Below, piece by piece: positions 10,105 through 22,649 of a stretch of 64,000 nucleotides of DNA. A model generated the notes under the pieces. That model was not told where the DNA came from and did not search any database. It saw only the letters and a program-made list of their open reading frames with translations. The stretch spans positions 1-64,000 of the forward strand of contig VKHL01000148.1 in the NCBI GenBank assembly GCA_015146655.1, in the 5' to 3' direction. Each line of letters opens with the position of its first letter. Position 1 is the stretch's first letter. Made by a program: the position numbers and the translations under genes. The stretch is from Ochromonas danica (taxonomy: Eukaryota > Sar > Chrysophyceae > Chromulinales > Chromulinaceae).

Positions 10105-11899
10105 TTACTCCCATTCGATGGTCGCTGGAGGCTTGGAAGAGACGTCATAGCAAACGCGATTGATGCCTTTCACCTCGTTGATGATGCGATTGGCAATATT
10201 GCCCAACAGGGTGTAGTCCATGTGATACCAGTCGGCTGTCATGAAGTCTGTGGATGTGACGCAGCGGATAGCGCAGGCTTGCTCGTAAGTGCGCGAATCG
10301 CCCATCACTCCCACAGAACGCACTGGCAACAAGATGACCGCAGCCTGGCTGATCTCATTGTAAATACCCGCAGCGCGAATCTCGTTAATGAGGATCTCAT
10401 CTGCTTCTTGAAGAATAGCGACACGCTCCTTTGTGATGTCTCCAAGTACGCGAATGGCCAGACCCGGTCCAGGGAAAGGATGTCTCCACACTGACTCGTG
10501 GTCGATGCCAAGCGCCTCGCCCAACTGTCGAACCTGCACACAATAAATAACAGACTCCATCACGAACCATCACAATGCCAATAACATAAGAGAAACCCTA
10601 CCTCATCCTTGAATAATTCTCTCAAGGGCTCAAGAAGCTTGAGATGCATGGTATCAGGCAAGCCACCCACATTGTGATGAGTCTTGATCGTAGCGCTAGG
10701 TCCCTTATAAGAAATTGACTCGATGACATCAGGATAGAGCGTGCCTTGAAGAAGATATTCAACTGGTGCGTCAATCTTCTTCGCCTCGTCTTGGAAGACC
10801 TCGATGAAGAGGTTGCCGATGATTTTGCGCTTCTTCTCAGGATCAGAAACACCTTCTAATTGAGAGAGGAAGCGATCCGAGGCATCCACCACAATGAGAT
10901 TGATGTTGAGCGCTTCCTTGAGACGCGCGAAGACACGCTTGGATTCGTTCTTGCGCAGACAGCCATTGTCCACGAGGATCGCATGGAATCGATCGCCAAT
11001 TGCTCGCTGCAAAAGAGCAGCAGCCACAGTGCTATCCACTCCACCGGAGACAGCACCAATGACATGGCCATGCTCGCCCACCTTCTCGCGCACCTCGGCA
11101 ATGAACTCCTCGGCGATGTTGCGCATGTTCCAATCCTCCGCAGCACCACAGACTCCAACCACGAAGTTCTTCAGGATCTCCTTGCCATGGAGTGAGTGAG
11201 TCACTTCAGGATGGAACTGCAGACCAAACATGCGCTTCTCGGCGTTAGCGATGGCCGCGTGTTCAGAGTTCTCAGTCCGCGCCACCTTGACAAAGCCCTG
11301 AGGCATGCGAGTGACCTTGTCACCATGAGACATCCACATCTGAGATTGCTGGACGCCTTTGAAGAGCAAGTTAGCGACATCCTCATGCTCTGCGTTGATG
11401 TGGATGAAGGCTCGTCCGTACTCTCTCTCGGGGGAGGGCTGCACTTCTCCGCCGAACACATGGGCCAACTCCTGCATTCCGTAGCAGATACCCAGCACAG
11501 GCAGCTGACGAGAGGCAATGAGCTCCCAGACCTCAGGCTTGACATGGGGTGATTCAGGGTCATAGACACTCGCAGGGCCTTCACAAGCAGCGAGTGGGAG
11601 ACAGATATGATACACAGAGAGAGACAGAGAGAGAGAGATGGTGAGGGACGAGGGAGAAGGGGAGAATCTCAGTGCCACCTACCTCCTGACAGGATGACTC
11701 CGATCACATTGTTACTTGCTAGGACAGTAGCGTCCACAGTACAGGAGTAGAGCTCGCAGAAGACGTTCAGCTCGCGCACTCGTCGCGCAATGAGATGGGA
11801 GTATTGACTTCCAAAATCCAGAATCGCAATTTGCTTACGAGTGGAGTGAAGTTGAGCTGATTGAGCTTCTGCTACGGAACCGCTATTCTTGCTGCTCAT
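10105..11899 (-). CDS. GMPS: GMP synthase (glutamine-hydrolysing), three exons
   Basis: Converts XMP, glutamine and ATP to GMP, the last step of de novo guanine nucleotide synthesis. Exons on the minus strand are 11899..11683, 11578..10602 and 10533..10105, joined by GT-AG introns of 104 and 68 bp, giving 540 residues. The glutamine amidotransferase domain shows [15 protein letters not shown], the restored SGGPASVYD across intron 1, the nucleophile loop GICYGMQ and FHPEVTHS. The ATP-pyrophosphatase domain has the P-loop VSGGVDST. The dimerisation domain has [11 protein letters not shown] and ends in IEWE as usual. The start is taken as the ATG at 11899 (MSSKNSG); an in-frame ATG at 12001 would add a poorly conserved stretch. 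It is head-to-head with the channel gene (281 bp), and shares a 26-bp upstream element with asparagine synthetase. Confidence 0.95.
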
Positions 11900-11978
11900 A
11901 GCTTTGGAGGAGTGGAGAAGGAGGGATTGATCGATTAATTTGTTCTCGCAATGGCCCGAGGGTACGAGGGCAGAGCTT

Positions 11979-11989
11979 GTTAAGTTAAC
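11979..11989. promoter_or_regulatory. GTTAAGTTAAC word in the GMPS/channel promoter
   Basis: The same 11-mer occurs at 26371-26381, and a close form at 27964-27974. All are intergenic. It is a candidate element only. Confidence 0.25.
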
Positions 11990-12036
11990 GCGGAACAACA
12001 AAACACACAGAACGTCGTGTGTGGGAACCGAAAATG

Positions 12037-12062
12037 CGAAACTTTGAAAACGAAAAGTGGAC
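12037..12062 (-). promoter_or_regulatory. 26-bp element shared with the asparagine synthetase promoter
   Basis: It lies 138 bp upstream of the GMPS start. Read on the minus (sense) strand it contains ACTTTTCGT then AAGTTTCG. It matches 57721-57746 upstream of asparagine synthetase at 22 of 26 positions by my count, in the same orientation and at nearly the same distance (126 bp). Confidence 0.45.
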
Positions 12063-12180
12063 TCTGACCATTCCGGAGAGGAAGGGAAGAAGAAGGAGAA
12101 GAGTGCAGAAGACTAACCAGTGATTGTCCATTTTCCCTTCAAGAAGAAGACATTTCGTAAGACATCTCTCTTATTTCATA

Positions 12181-15100
12181 ATGTCTATTTCGTCCAGCCC
12201 CACCTTTATGCGCTCTGAGCGCGATGATGGTGATGATGACCGAGAAAGCAGCCCCTCTCTGTCTTCTGACATGGACGGCAAAATTAGAGCCTCCCGTAGT
12301 TCATCTCTGCCCGATGAGACGGATTTGCTTCTAAGGGAGATTGGACCTGCGACGCGTGCTGCAGCGAGCGGCATGGACAATCCCCCTGTGGGCCATCTCA
12401 GCCCCAGTCACAGCTTTCGGCTGCAGCGGACCTACTCCCCCATGGATTGTCCTTTGGATGAGATCAAAGAAGAAGAAGACGAAGGTCCTCAAGATGACGA
12501 GGAGGAAGAAGGAGTAGTGAAGCCAACCCCTAGCCTGCTCATTTCCATGCCCCCCGAGCGCAGGCAGTACATCATCCGCATCTTGAGAGAGAGCATCCCG
12601 CTCATCGCTCGGGCAAGAAGGGAGCAACTGCAAAAGAACGCAGCTTATGCCTCTCTATGTATCCTAGATGCCTTTCAAGGCCGCTTGTCCAACGGCCTGG
12701 CGAATAATAGCAAGAAGTCGAAGTGGATTTACACCATCTTCTGCATCCAGACGAGCGACTGGATGTACAACCTCGTGGTCTTTGCCTCTGTATTGCACAC
12801 CTTTAGTATCTTCTTTGAACCAACACAGAGCTGTCCTGCCTCCCTATTCTTCAAGCTCTACCAGTGGCTCGTGGTCTTGATCTACGCTGTGGACATTGCC
12901 TTGAAAATGGGCTACGAAGGGGTGCAAGTGAGTGATGCGATCATCTTATTTGCATTAAACTTCACGGCTGAACTTGTTGTTTGCTGAATTTTAGGAGTAT
13001 TTCGGCCATAATTGGCAGGTGGTTTATGTGGGGAACATGGTGTGCCACTTGCTGGACCTCTGTCTGTGCGGCTGCACTTGTTATGCCAACCCTTTGCGGC
13101 CAGTTGCGGGCGTTTTACGTGCTCGCAAGGGACGCAAGTTCTTCGAGGTATTGAAGAAGATGCTGCCGGGTATGATGCACTCGTTGGCTCCCATCGTCTT
13201 CTTCGTCGTCGTGGTCATGGGATTGTCTTCTCTCAGTTTCGATCACTTCGTGGAAGAATTCCGCAGTACTGCCTATACTTTCTATAATTGGATATTCCTT
13301 ATTTTCACAAACGATAACTACGACCGCCTCCTGCCTGCTCAGCTGCTGCTGAACATGACCTATCTGCTGTTCTTCTTCCCTGCCATCTATGTCGGCCAGC
13401 GGTTCCTCCTCAGTTTAATCATTGGTGATACCTATGAAATATTCCGCTCTTATGTGAAGAAGCAGCTGAAGAAGGAGCAGCTGAAGGAGATGCAGGGCCT
13501 GACCAAAGCCTTCGCCGCCTTGGATGACCGCAAAACTGGCGTGATCAACTCCAACGTATTCAAAGAATGTATGCTGGCTTTGCAGCCCAACATATCTGAG
13601 GAAGCTATCGCCCTGTATTTTGAGTTATTGGCAGGAGGAAGCTTCAACGATGTCAATGTGCTGCAGTTCATTAGGCTGAGACAAGTCTTGGACTTCAAGA
13701 TCCAGGTCAGCCGGCCCAACCGCTACCTGGGCCCTACCATATCATACTTTAATCAAATGTTCCATCGCCGATATGACCACATTGTGATCCCTGTTGGAGA
13801 CGCTGCAAGCAAATGGGCCCATGCTATTCTAACGTTTTTCGCCAGCCACGATATTCTAGACTACATCAACTTCTTTGACATTGTGATCTTAGCGTTTGAT
13901 ATAGCCGACGAGAAGCTGGGGATGAATTTTTCTTTGCCTTTTACTCTGTGCCATTTAGTTTCTTTCTTCTATCTCTTCGAATTCGTACTGCGAGTGATGC
14001 GTCACAACGGCGTGATAGTAGATGTCAGCAAGAAGAACAACTTCATCGCTTTCCTCTTCGTTTTGGGCTGTATGGGCACGATGTTTATCAACGCGGTTGA
14101 TTTGCTGGTGTACAGTCGCCCTGATATTGCTTTTCTGCTGCCTTCTTTGAGCGATACTTCTCTCTCCAAGCTGACCATGCTCTTTCACTTGTTGCGCTGC
14201 CTGCGCATGGCTAATCTGAATGACGACTTGCAAGATTTCACAGGAGCTATATTGGATATCGTCCCCGCCCTGTTTGAAACCTTCATCTTCACTTTCATCG
14301 TGACATACATCTTCGGAGCCTTGGGCAATATCCTCTTCGGCTCTTACATGGAGGAGTGGAGCACTCCTTTGAAAGCCGTGGTGAAGACACAAGAGCTCAC
14401 CTTCATGGTAGGCTATCTCTCTTCCATGGAGGCGGCGATGGCGACTGTCCATCCTCTGGCTATCGTGTACTTCGCTTCTTATCTCATCCTCTCTCTCACG
14501 GTGTCGAATATTGCCTTGTCCATGATTATCGATCTTCATGGCAACGTGCTCGACGCTAATTCGAAGAAGAACCGCGAGAAGCAACGACAGAGTGTGGCTC
14601 AAGTCTTCGTCAAGCTCATCGACCAGGCTCGTATCAGAGGAGTGGTGGGCAAATCCAACAGACCTCTGAACTTCCAAGGCGTCACCATGTCTGAGTTCCA
14701 AACTTCTGATGTGCGCCACTTTGTTGCAAAGGATGGGTTTGAGAAAGGAATCAATTTGGAAGACCTCAAGCAGTGCCAGAAGTATGCTTCCGTTGATTTG
14801 GTCAAGTTGTATAACGACCAGCAGCGATTGTTGCAGAAAGACATGGATTCCAATTGGGAGAGAGATTTCTTGGATTCTCTGATGGAGTTCAGCAAAAAAG
14901 CGCTGAAGATCTATCAGTCTGATGAAGTGCTATATCAAGAAGGACAAGCGGCAGACAAGGTCTTCATATTAATCGAGGGAACAGTCATTCTGTCTCGCGT
15001 AGTCAAGCCTTCGGCCGAAGGACTCTTGGCGTGCAAATCAACTGATACAACAGCAGCGACCACTCCTCTCTCTCGAACAGATAGCAGCTCTACCGTTAAC

Positions 15101-15436
15101 TTCTCATTCGCGAGGATCTCTCCCAGGTTCAGCAGATCGATGTCGTCACGAATAGATGCTGGCGTCCAGCAAGTGCCTTTCCACCCCACCAATCTGCTGG
15201 GAGCAGAGGCTCTACAGACTGGCAATAAATATGGTCTCACAGTGATAGCTGACAGTACGGCCAAGGTCTTGGTTATAGAGCAACGCGAGATCATCACTCA
15301 ACTGGACAGTGTTACTCTGGGCAAGATGATGAAGATGGCTTTCAAATCATCTCAAGCTATTGAGACAAGCTTTGCCGAAGCTCCAAAGAAGAAGAGATTC
15401 AGTGTCCAAAGGACACCTTCTCACTCCCAGCTTTAG
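12181..15436 (+). CDS. Two-pore-type cation channel with a C-terminal cyclic-nucleotide-binding-like domain
   Basis: Exons 12181..12927 and 12995..15436 (67-bp intron, phase 0) give 1061 residues. After an acidic disordered N-terminus come two six-helix ion-transport domains (about 200-395 and 530-760), the two-pore channel plan. The first pore loop reads FLIFTNDNYDRLLP, close to the family's FTTANNPDVMMP type. The linker (about 398-490) is EF-hand-like (AFAALDDRKTGVINSNVF) but has a weak second loop. The second voltage sensor has few charges (LLRCLRMANLN). From about 884 a cNMP-binding fold follows: VLYQEGQAADKVFILIEG, a 60-residue Ser/Thr insert, then LLGAEALQTGNKYGLTVIAD. The phosphate cassette lacks the usual FGE and Arg, so nucleotide binding is doubtful. 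It probably passes Na+ or Ca2+ across an endolysosomal or vacuolar membrane. It could alternatively be a divergent voltage-gated Ca2+ channel relative. Confidence 0.85.
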
Positions 15437-16251
15437 CATGAGAATGAAGAAGATGATAACGAGAAAGAGGATGTGAGGATGTCTATACCATGTGAAGGAT
15501 TGATTCTCGGACTGTTTTCTTTGATTCATGTTTATCACTTCACTTCTGGCTGCTGTCGCTGCTTCCCTTGCTATGGCTGCAATGACATTCTGCAGCCACT
15601 CACTCTTTTTGCTCCGTGCTTCACATGGACACCTTATTGGTTGGTGGAGGCTCCTCTTTAAATTTTGTTTCTTTCTCGGTTGCGGTGCAGTTATATGATG
15701 TTTTTAGCTAACCTTTCATCTTTTGTTGATAGCTATCCCAATAAGATAAAATTACCCATTAGATATCTGCTTGTCTACACTGTGGAAGGCTATCATGTGA
15801 TATGGTAGCATAGAACTGCATAAGGTGGTATCTATTGGTCTAGTCTTGTAGGGCAGGCATGCTAAGGTGAGGTGTAGACTGTGGATCGTGTGGTGTGTGG
15901 TGGCTGGTCGATTAGCGCGCCTCCAGCCTGTCCAGCTCACGAACAGAAGAAACACTTTGTACTTCCAACCAGTTTATATCGACCTGAAGAGACGCTTTTC
16001 GTACTTTGCTAAAGTGTTTTTCCGGGCCATCATTCAAATTTGTCTCTGTTTTGGATCACATCGAGACCTTCTCCCCATTTGGACCTCTCCCCACTGCGTT
16101 CATTTTATTTCCTGGTAACCTCAGTGGCATTAATCTACCTTGCTGCTCTAGTTTGAATCTGCTGGTTGAGGTAAGGCTCTCGAATGAGTTGTTTGTTTCT
16201 TGTCTTCTTACCTGGTGATGATCCCTTGTTTGTGCTGCAGTTGCTGTCACG
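15437..16251. other. Intergenic stretch with a likely 5' UTR intron
   Basis: No coding gene seen. A GTAAGG donor at 16171 and an acceptor ending at 16240 suggest a 70-bp intron in the 5' leader of the DDT-domain gene, which starts at 16252. Confidence 0.45.
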
Positions 16252-19200
16252 ATGACTTCCACACCTAGTCCAGTCGATCTCGACTCTTTGGAGACCAAAG
16301 AGCATAAGGAAATCTCTTACTGGCCTTCTGAATCTCCTGCGGCTGTCAAAGACGATCCTCCAGCCAGCGGGCCAGTGCTACGGAGAACTTCGAGACATTC
16401 CACGCCAAACTCCTTCCGTCTTCTTGACTCCCTCCTCACGAGGTAAGGCACTTGTGCGCTTGCTGTGTTGATGATAGCGCCTCGCTGATGGTGTTCTTCC
16501 AGTGCGAGCAAGACGCCCAGGTCCTCGTCCAAGCGCAGGTCTTCTGCCGCCTCTGCCACGCAGAAGAAGAAGATGGCTGAGCTGCAGGAGGAGGTTAGAA
16601 GCATTTCATTTTCACGACTTTCGACCATTTAGTGACCTTTTTGTCCTGTAGATCGAAGATATGGAGAACAATCTCGACAAGCTGAAGAAAGAAAAGACTC
16701 GTCTGACGAACAGGTTGTCTCGCCTCACCGCCTTGGCGAATAATGGAGAGGCTGTCACCATTAGGTATCCTATCGAGGATGAACTCCTCGCTGACCCCTC
16801 CTCCCTTGTTCTTCCTAGTCAGTCGTTGAGTGAGCAGCTGCCGGGCGTCTCGGCTAGTGAGATTGCTGACCTCATTGCTGTTTGGGACTTTCTCTGCACC
16901 TTTCAACAGGAGCTACAGCTTCAACAGAAACTCTCTTGGCATGATTGGGTGGCTATACTGACCTACCGGGGCACTATTCATCCACTGCCTGCGCTCATAG
17001 ACTTGTATCTCGTCCTGCTGCGCTTTCTTTTCCAGGACCAAACCTTATTGCAGAAGGCCATGTCCAGCTTGCCCAAGCGAGTTTACTTTGCTCAAGCATC
17101 TCCGAATAGTATGGAGGAGGAAGACGCTGCTGCTGGACGACGAGATAGTATTCTGCCTCCTCAGCTTCACACTGGCATAGTCAATCCGAGCTCGACCAGC
17201 TTCGACGCGGAATATCGTGGCTTTTATATGCTTCCTCGCAATGCAGCGGCATGGTCACTCGACGCAGTTGATGCGCTGAGAGGACAGGTGTTGCTACGTG
17301 CTCTTCTTTTGCGCTTGGAGCCTGTCCGACGCATGCGCAAAGCAGTGGGTGAAATGGAGGCCTTCTTTCAAACTGCCTCGAATCAAAAGGATCTCGGCTT
17401 GTCAGCTGAGGACCTTGCTGGTATTCATGCTCTCAACAGCCAGTTCTGGGGGACAGAGCAGAGCAGCTATTTCACCAACTCCTCCTCAGCCACGCACTCG
17501 CCCTTCTCACTCGATATGCGCCTCTTGGAAAGACTTCTGGATCCTTCCACCAGGCAGTCAAGTTTTCATCACGGCGGCAACGACGATCCCTCTTTGAATA
17601 TTGACGTCTATTTCGAGATTACGTGTTCACTCACTGAGCGGCTGAAGCGCATTTACGAAGTGGCTTGCTTGCTGGAGGCAACGGAATTAGAAGAACTGTC
17701 TCTACGCGACCACGCTGTGCTACTTCGCGTCTTGATAGACAGCTGCTGCGATACGAAACGCATCCAAGTGATTCTGGCGAAGAATGCTGACGCGGTGAAT
17801 AGCGCCTTCGTGCAGCTCAACAAACAGCTCCGCGAGCAAAAGAATCAGGCCAAAGAGGCAACGGCTAGTTTGCGAAGTGAGGCCATTCAAGGCTGCCGCA
17901 AACGAAAGTTTCAGGAGTATTTGCGAGAGTATTCGAAGAGCCCCAAGAAAGGCGGCAAGAAGCTCTCGTTGTCTTCGAGACAGTTTGATCCTACGCCCGA
18001 TCAAATTAGTGCCTTTATGGAGGAGATGGTGATGCTGCGCCACTACGGGATAGACGAAGTAGTGGAAGATGAGGTCTTTGAGGAAGACGAGGAAGACGAT
18101 AACAAAGAACAAGAAGGCGATGGCGATGAAGAGCGCCACTCTTCTCGCCCTTCTCGTTCAACTCGATCAGGGCGAAAGCGTGATCGAGATGATGACGTCG
18201 AGGAGCGCAGAGAGAGACGTGAGGCTGTAGAAGCTGTCCACGACAAAATCGAATATGCTCTTGGTTAGTCAGTTTTCTTCATCACCTTCAACGACTAGGT
18301 TTGACTGACGACGATCGCTTGTGTTCGTGTACGCACTATGTATGTGTTGGATTACTTGAAGAGCGAGGCCGAGAAAGGGACTTCCGCATTGCGATCAAGG
18401 CGGCTGAGCGAGCAGGATTACGAGCGGAAGGGACGCGAGGAAAGGTCACTTGCACTGAGAAGCTCAAGCTGGTGAGTGATGCTCTCCCATCTCAATTGAC
18501 TCGCTCATTTTTCTCTTTTCTGTCCTTGCGGTGCAGGTCTACAAGGCGTTGTATGACCTTGAATCTCAACGGAAAGAGGCGACCATCTTTGCTGATCACC
18601 AGGCCACTCTTGTCGATCATCCTCTTCGCAGCGAGGTTCTGGGACAAGATCGCCACCGCGCCGACTATTTCCTTTTTCGCGGCCAGCCAGACGCGGTCTT
18701 CCGATGCTCTTCCAGCCACTCGAAAGTTAGCTGCGGAGACGGTGCTGTAGTTTCCTCTTCTTCACGAGGAGCAGTTGCGCAGGCAGTGTGTCGCCTCTAT
18801 GCCTCACGCCCCAGCTTGACAGACCGTCTGCAGGGCCCTGAGCCACAGTGGACAATCATGCAAGGCGAGACGGAGATTGAGGAGCTGTTCTCTTCTCTGG
18901 ACTACCGCGGCAATCGAGAACGCGCTCTACAAAGTCGCTTGAAGGAGTCCTTTCCCTCGGCCACTGAGGCAAGTGCGGAGGGAGAAGGAGAGCGTTGGCG
19001 AATGAGCCGTCTGGCCTGCCAAGATCACTATCTCTCTGCTGTCGTGGTGCGACGCGCTGGGCGACGCCGAGTAGTGCTTGGCCGTGTATTGGGTCGACTC
19101 ATAGTGGAGCGATCGCGGCAGCCTGTCGAACAGGACGAAGAAGAAGGAAAAGAGACAGATAGCTTGAAAGCAAGAGAAAAGGCGAAGGGGAAGGGGAAAG

Positions 19201-20849
19201 CAGGAGGTGCCGAAGAGAAAGCAAAGAAAGAGGAAGAAGAAGCGGAGGCTGACGAAGAGAATGAAGCAGAAGAAGCAGAATTAGAAGAAGCAGAGGAAGA
19301 GGATAAGAAAGACGATGAAGATGATGGTGACGATGATGATGACGTTGACGATGAAGAAGAGCCGCTCTACCGTCTGCTCTACCAGGATGGTGTGGAAGAA
19401 GATGTAAATGAGGAAGGCTTGCTCGAGCGAATGCTGCACACCCCCGAGGAGGTGGCCGAGGTAATGGACCAGCAGCCCATCGTCCAAGCCCTCGGCCTCC
19501 GCGGCAAGGCAGTCAATGCCAACGAAGTGCAACCTGGCCTGCGCGGGCTCGTTTTCGAGACTTCGCGCTTCCTGCACTGCCTCTACCAGACCTTGCAGAA
19601 GTACCACCCTGCCCGCGAGGAGCGCATTGTGCGGGCCAAAGAGGTTTTGTGGTCTGGAGAGGATTCTTGGCGTCATCGACTAAAACTATCGGAGAACCAG
19701 GAAGAAGAGGACGATGATCAGGAAGGAGAGGAGGAGAAAGATGGAGCAGATCGGAAGGGGGCGGGAGAGGAAGAAAAGGACTCAGCCAGCAGCTACCACG
19801 GTAACCTCCGCGCCTTCTGCACTTCTTTGCTGGCGATCGAGGAGGCGATCTACTCCTTGCAGTCCGTTCCCGATAAACATGATTTCGAGGAGAAGAGACG
19901 CCGTGAGGAGGAGCAACAGCAAGAGAAAGCACAACAGCGAGTGGAGATGGTGAAAGAGGGATGGATCTTCTGGAATCAGGACCAGCAAGAGGAGCTTCCC
20001 TCTTTGCCTCTCTCCACGGAGGAGATTCGGTCGTCCTTCTCGCCCGAGGCAGAAGAAGTGGAAGCCTATTTGGGACTACCCGTGCGACGCTTCTTCCCTC
20101 GCTACGGATACAGCGACGGACACGTGGAAGGCTTGCTGCCTGCCTCGAGGAATGACGGCATCGCGCTCTACCGCATCGTGCACGACGACGGCGACGAGGA
20201 AGACGTGGACACTCCAGACCTTCTCCGTGCTCTGCTTCGCAGAAGACAGAATGTCACCAAGGTCTCGCGTGAGGAGCTCGCTGCTGAGAATGAAGACCAG
20301 GACGAGGAAGAAGAGGAGAAAGGTGGCAAGGATGCAGAGGACGAGTCTGGGTCTGAAGGGGGTGATTCTCACAGCGAGACGGGTAGTTCTGGTAGTGACA
20401 GTAGTGAAGAAGAGGAGGACGATGAGAACATGGCGGGCGATCGTCTTTGGCCCACTTGGGAGGTACGGCAACGCTGGCGGTCTTTCCTCCGCCGTGCAAT
20501 CCTCGTCAGCGAGGTGGCTTGGGCGCTCTTCGCTCTGGAGCAACAGGCGTATCGCTTTAACATCTTAGCGCAGGACTTCTCTGTCTTGCCGCAGCTCTTC
20601 CAGCCTCCCTCTCCCTCTCCCTCTCTCACTGCTTCCTCCGCGAAGCGGACTGGCAAGAGACAACGTACTCGCTCTAACTCAATCGGCAGCGAGGATAGCG
20701 GCCGCGTGGAGGGTCACCACATGCTTCTCTCTCCTCGCAAGGCACGCCACGGTCGCTTGGCTTCATTGCGCGGCAGTGCCGGCCGGGAGAGTGCGACTGG
20801 TCGACCACAGCGCAGTGCCGCACGGCGGGTCATTAACTACGCTAGCTAA
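16252..20849 (+). CDS. DDT-domain chromatin protein with Tudor-like modules, five exons
   Basis: Exons 16252..16442, 16503..16593, 16652..18263, 18362..18471 and 18537..20849 keep frame and give 1438 residues. A nearer acceptor at 18298 would also stay in frame, but would make a 35-bp intron. Near residues 160-220 is a DDT domain (LIAVWDFLCTFQQEL, then LHPLPALIDLYLVLL style helices), found in ISWI-associated and BAZ/WSTF proteins. A WHIM-like helical region follows (LSLRDHAVLLRVLIDSCCDT). The C-terminal half holds very acidic linkers and two short modules built on YRLLYQDGVEEDVNEEGL and FFPRYGYSDGHVEG/YRIVHDDGDEEDVDTPDLL. These look like Tudor-type DGD(E)ED barrels, as in plant PTM proteins. 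The protein is most likely a nuclear remodelling or histone-reading subunit. No PHD or bromodomain is seen. It ends in RRVINYAS. Confidence 0.8.
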
Positions 20850-21145
20850 TCTATTGATCGCCACTAGACTAAAGCAGTAGGCTTTAAAGTCACTATCATA
20901 GTCTTGTACCATAGCTATTATTCAAGAAGCTGGTGTATATTCTTTCTTCTGTCGATAAGTCTTCAAAAGCCTTTCTTTTCTGGTCTTGCTTCACATGTTG
21001 TTCTACCATCTCTAAACCTACAAACTCCGACCACACCAATGGTAGTCAATAGCTATTAGTCTACTAAGTTACAGCTGTAGTCTACGGTACTACAAGTACA
21101 GCATACAACAAACACGCTTTTGGAGAGAAACAGTTTATCGGACAA

Positions 21146-22649
21146 ATGAAAGGAATTCGTCGGCGAACAGTCTACTTGGAAGATCATCGCGGTAGTGTGG
21201 CTCATCTAGTGGGTGCCTGCAGAGATGTCTTGTGGGGAATAGTGGAGCGGGTGGTACAGGAGCAGGAGCAGCAGGAGGAGGAGGACTACGAGCAAGTGTC
21301 TCCAGAGATGCTGTCCTCCTTCGACCTGCCTGTGACCTTTGGCTCTTCCAGGAAGCTCAAAAGGAAGCCCAAGAGAAGAAACAGTGGTAGCAGGAGAAGG
21401 AAAGGCTCAGTGGAGCTGCCGCAGCCCAACCGCCAGCACCTCCTCGCCGAGCACAACCTCGCCTTCTACCGCAGCGCCTCCAGGGAGCGCAGGGAGTGGC
21501 TCTGTGTTGCCATCCTTGGCATTGGCCCTTCTCTTCCACCGGGAGAATATGCGATGGTACGACCGCTACTCCAGAGCGAAGTGTTCGAAGTTCCTCGAGC
21601 AGCTCTTCGCGACCTCTCGCTCTCTCACAGGCAGACGCTCTACCCGCAGTGGGAGGCGGACGTCTATTACCAGCTCAACCTGGGAAAGCCTGCCGATGTG
21701 CATGAGAAGTATTGGGATCAGCGCTACCGCCTCTTCTCTCGGTTTGACCAGGGCGTGCGTCTGGACTGTGAGAGCTGGTACTCCCTCACTTACGAGACCA
21801 TCGCGCAGTACCTCGTGCACAGATGCTGCTCGTCCATCAATGGCAGGCTAGGAGACAGTCTTGGCAGTGGTCGAGGAGAAGCAGCGCAAGGCTTGGGACT
21901 GGTCCTGGACTGCTTCAGTGGCTGCGGGGGCTGCACCATTCCCTTCGCTGCGCTGCCCGACCTTCACGTCGTGGCCGTGGACTTGGACAGCCGGAAGCTC
22001 GAGGATCTTCGGTCAGTCTCTCATCCTCTCCACTAGACACTCTTCTTTCATCTCACGCTCTTGCATGGACAGGTGGAATGCGATGATCTATGGAGGGGAG
22101 CAGAATGTCTCTTTGGTACAGGCAGAGGTGAATGCCTGGCTTGAAGCACTCGCCAAGCCAGGCAAACTTCGCACAGCTCGTGAGGCTATTCGAAAATACT
22201 ACCTCTCACTAGGATTGGATCGGGAAGAGATGAGCGAGGACAGAGTAGCAACAACAACAACACACAGCGAACCACTGCAGGACATTGAGAAAGAGAAGAA
22301 GGAGAAGAAGGAGAAGGAGAACGAAGAGACTGGATGCTACCGCGCTGACCTTGTCATTCTCTCTCCTCCTTGGGGAGGTCCTGCCTATCTTGACGTGCCC
22401 ATCTTTGACCTCAGCACCATGCTACCCAGTGGAGACTGTTTTGATCTTGTCGCCCTCGCCTCCTGTGTGGCACGCAATGTTGTTCTCTCAGTGCCGCGTA
22501 ATGTGGATGATGCACAAATCAAGACTATCGCTCAGCTGCTCCAGATGCGCCACTTCATCGAAGACGTCCACGTCGACCACAAATTCAAACTCAAGCTTGC
22601 ATACTTCGGACCTGCGGTTGCTCGTCCCCCTCCTCCTTCTTCTTCCTAG
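21146..22649 (+). CDS. TGS1: Trimethylguanosine synthase (cap hypermethylase), two exons
   Basis: Exons 21146..22011 and 22073..22649 (61-bp intron) give 480 residues. TGS1 methylates the m7G cap of snRNAs and snoRNAs to the 2,2,7-trimethyl form using SAM. The C-terminal catalytic domain shows YWDQRYRLFSRFDQGVRLD, the SAM loop LVLDCFSGCGGCTIPFA, the acidic VAVDLDSRKL, NAMIYG spanning the intron, and the signature VILSPPWGGPAYL. A Lys/Glu-rich insert (about 360-395) separates motifs. The N-terminal 200 residues are not conserved in the family as far as I can tell; they contain a PQW/YPQWEADVYYQ region and poly-Glu. A fragment of exon 1 is copied at 59877-59988. Confidence 0.9.

Noticed and set aside
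18299-18361. Extra 21 codons of the DDT gene if the acceptor at 18298 is used
   Set aside because: It would need a 35-bp intron, below the size seen elsewhere; the acceptor at 18361 stays in the same frame.
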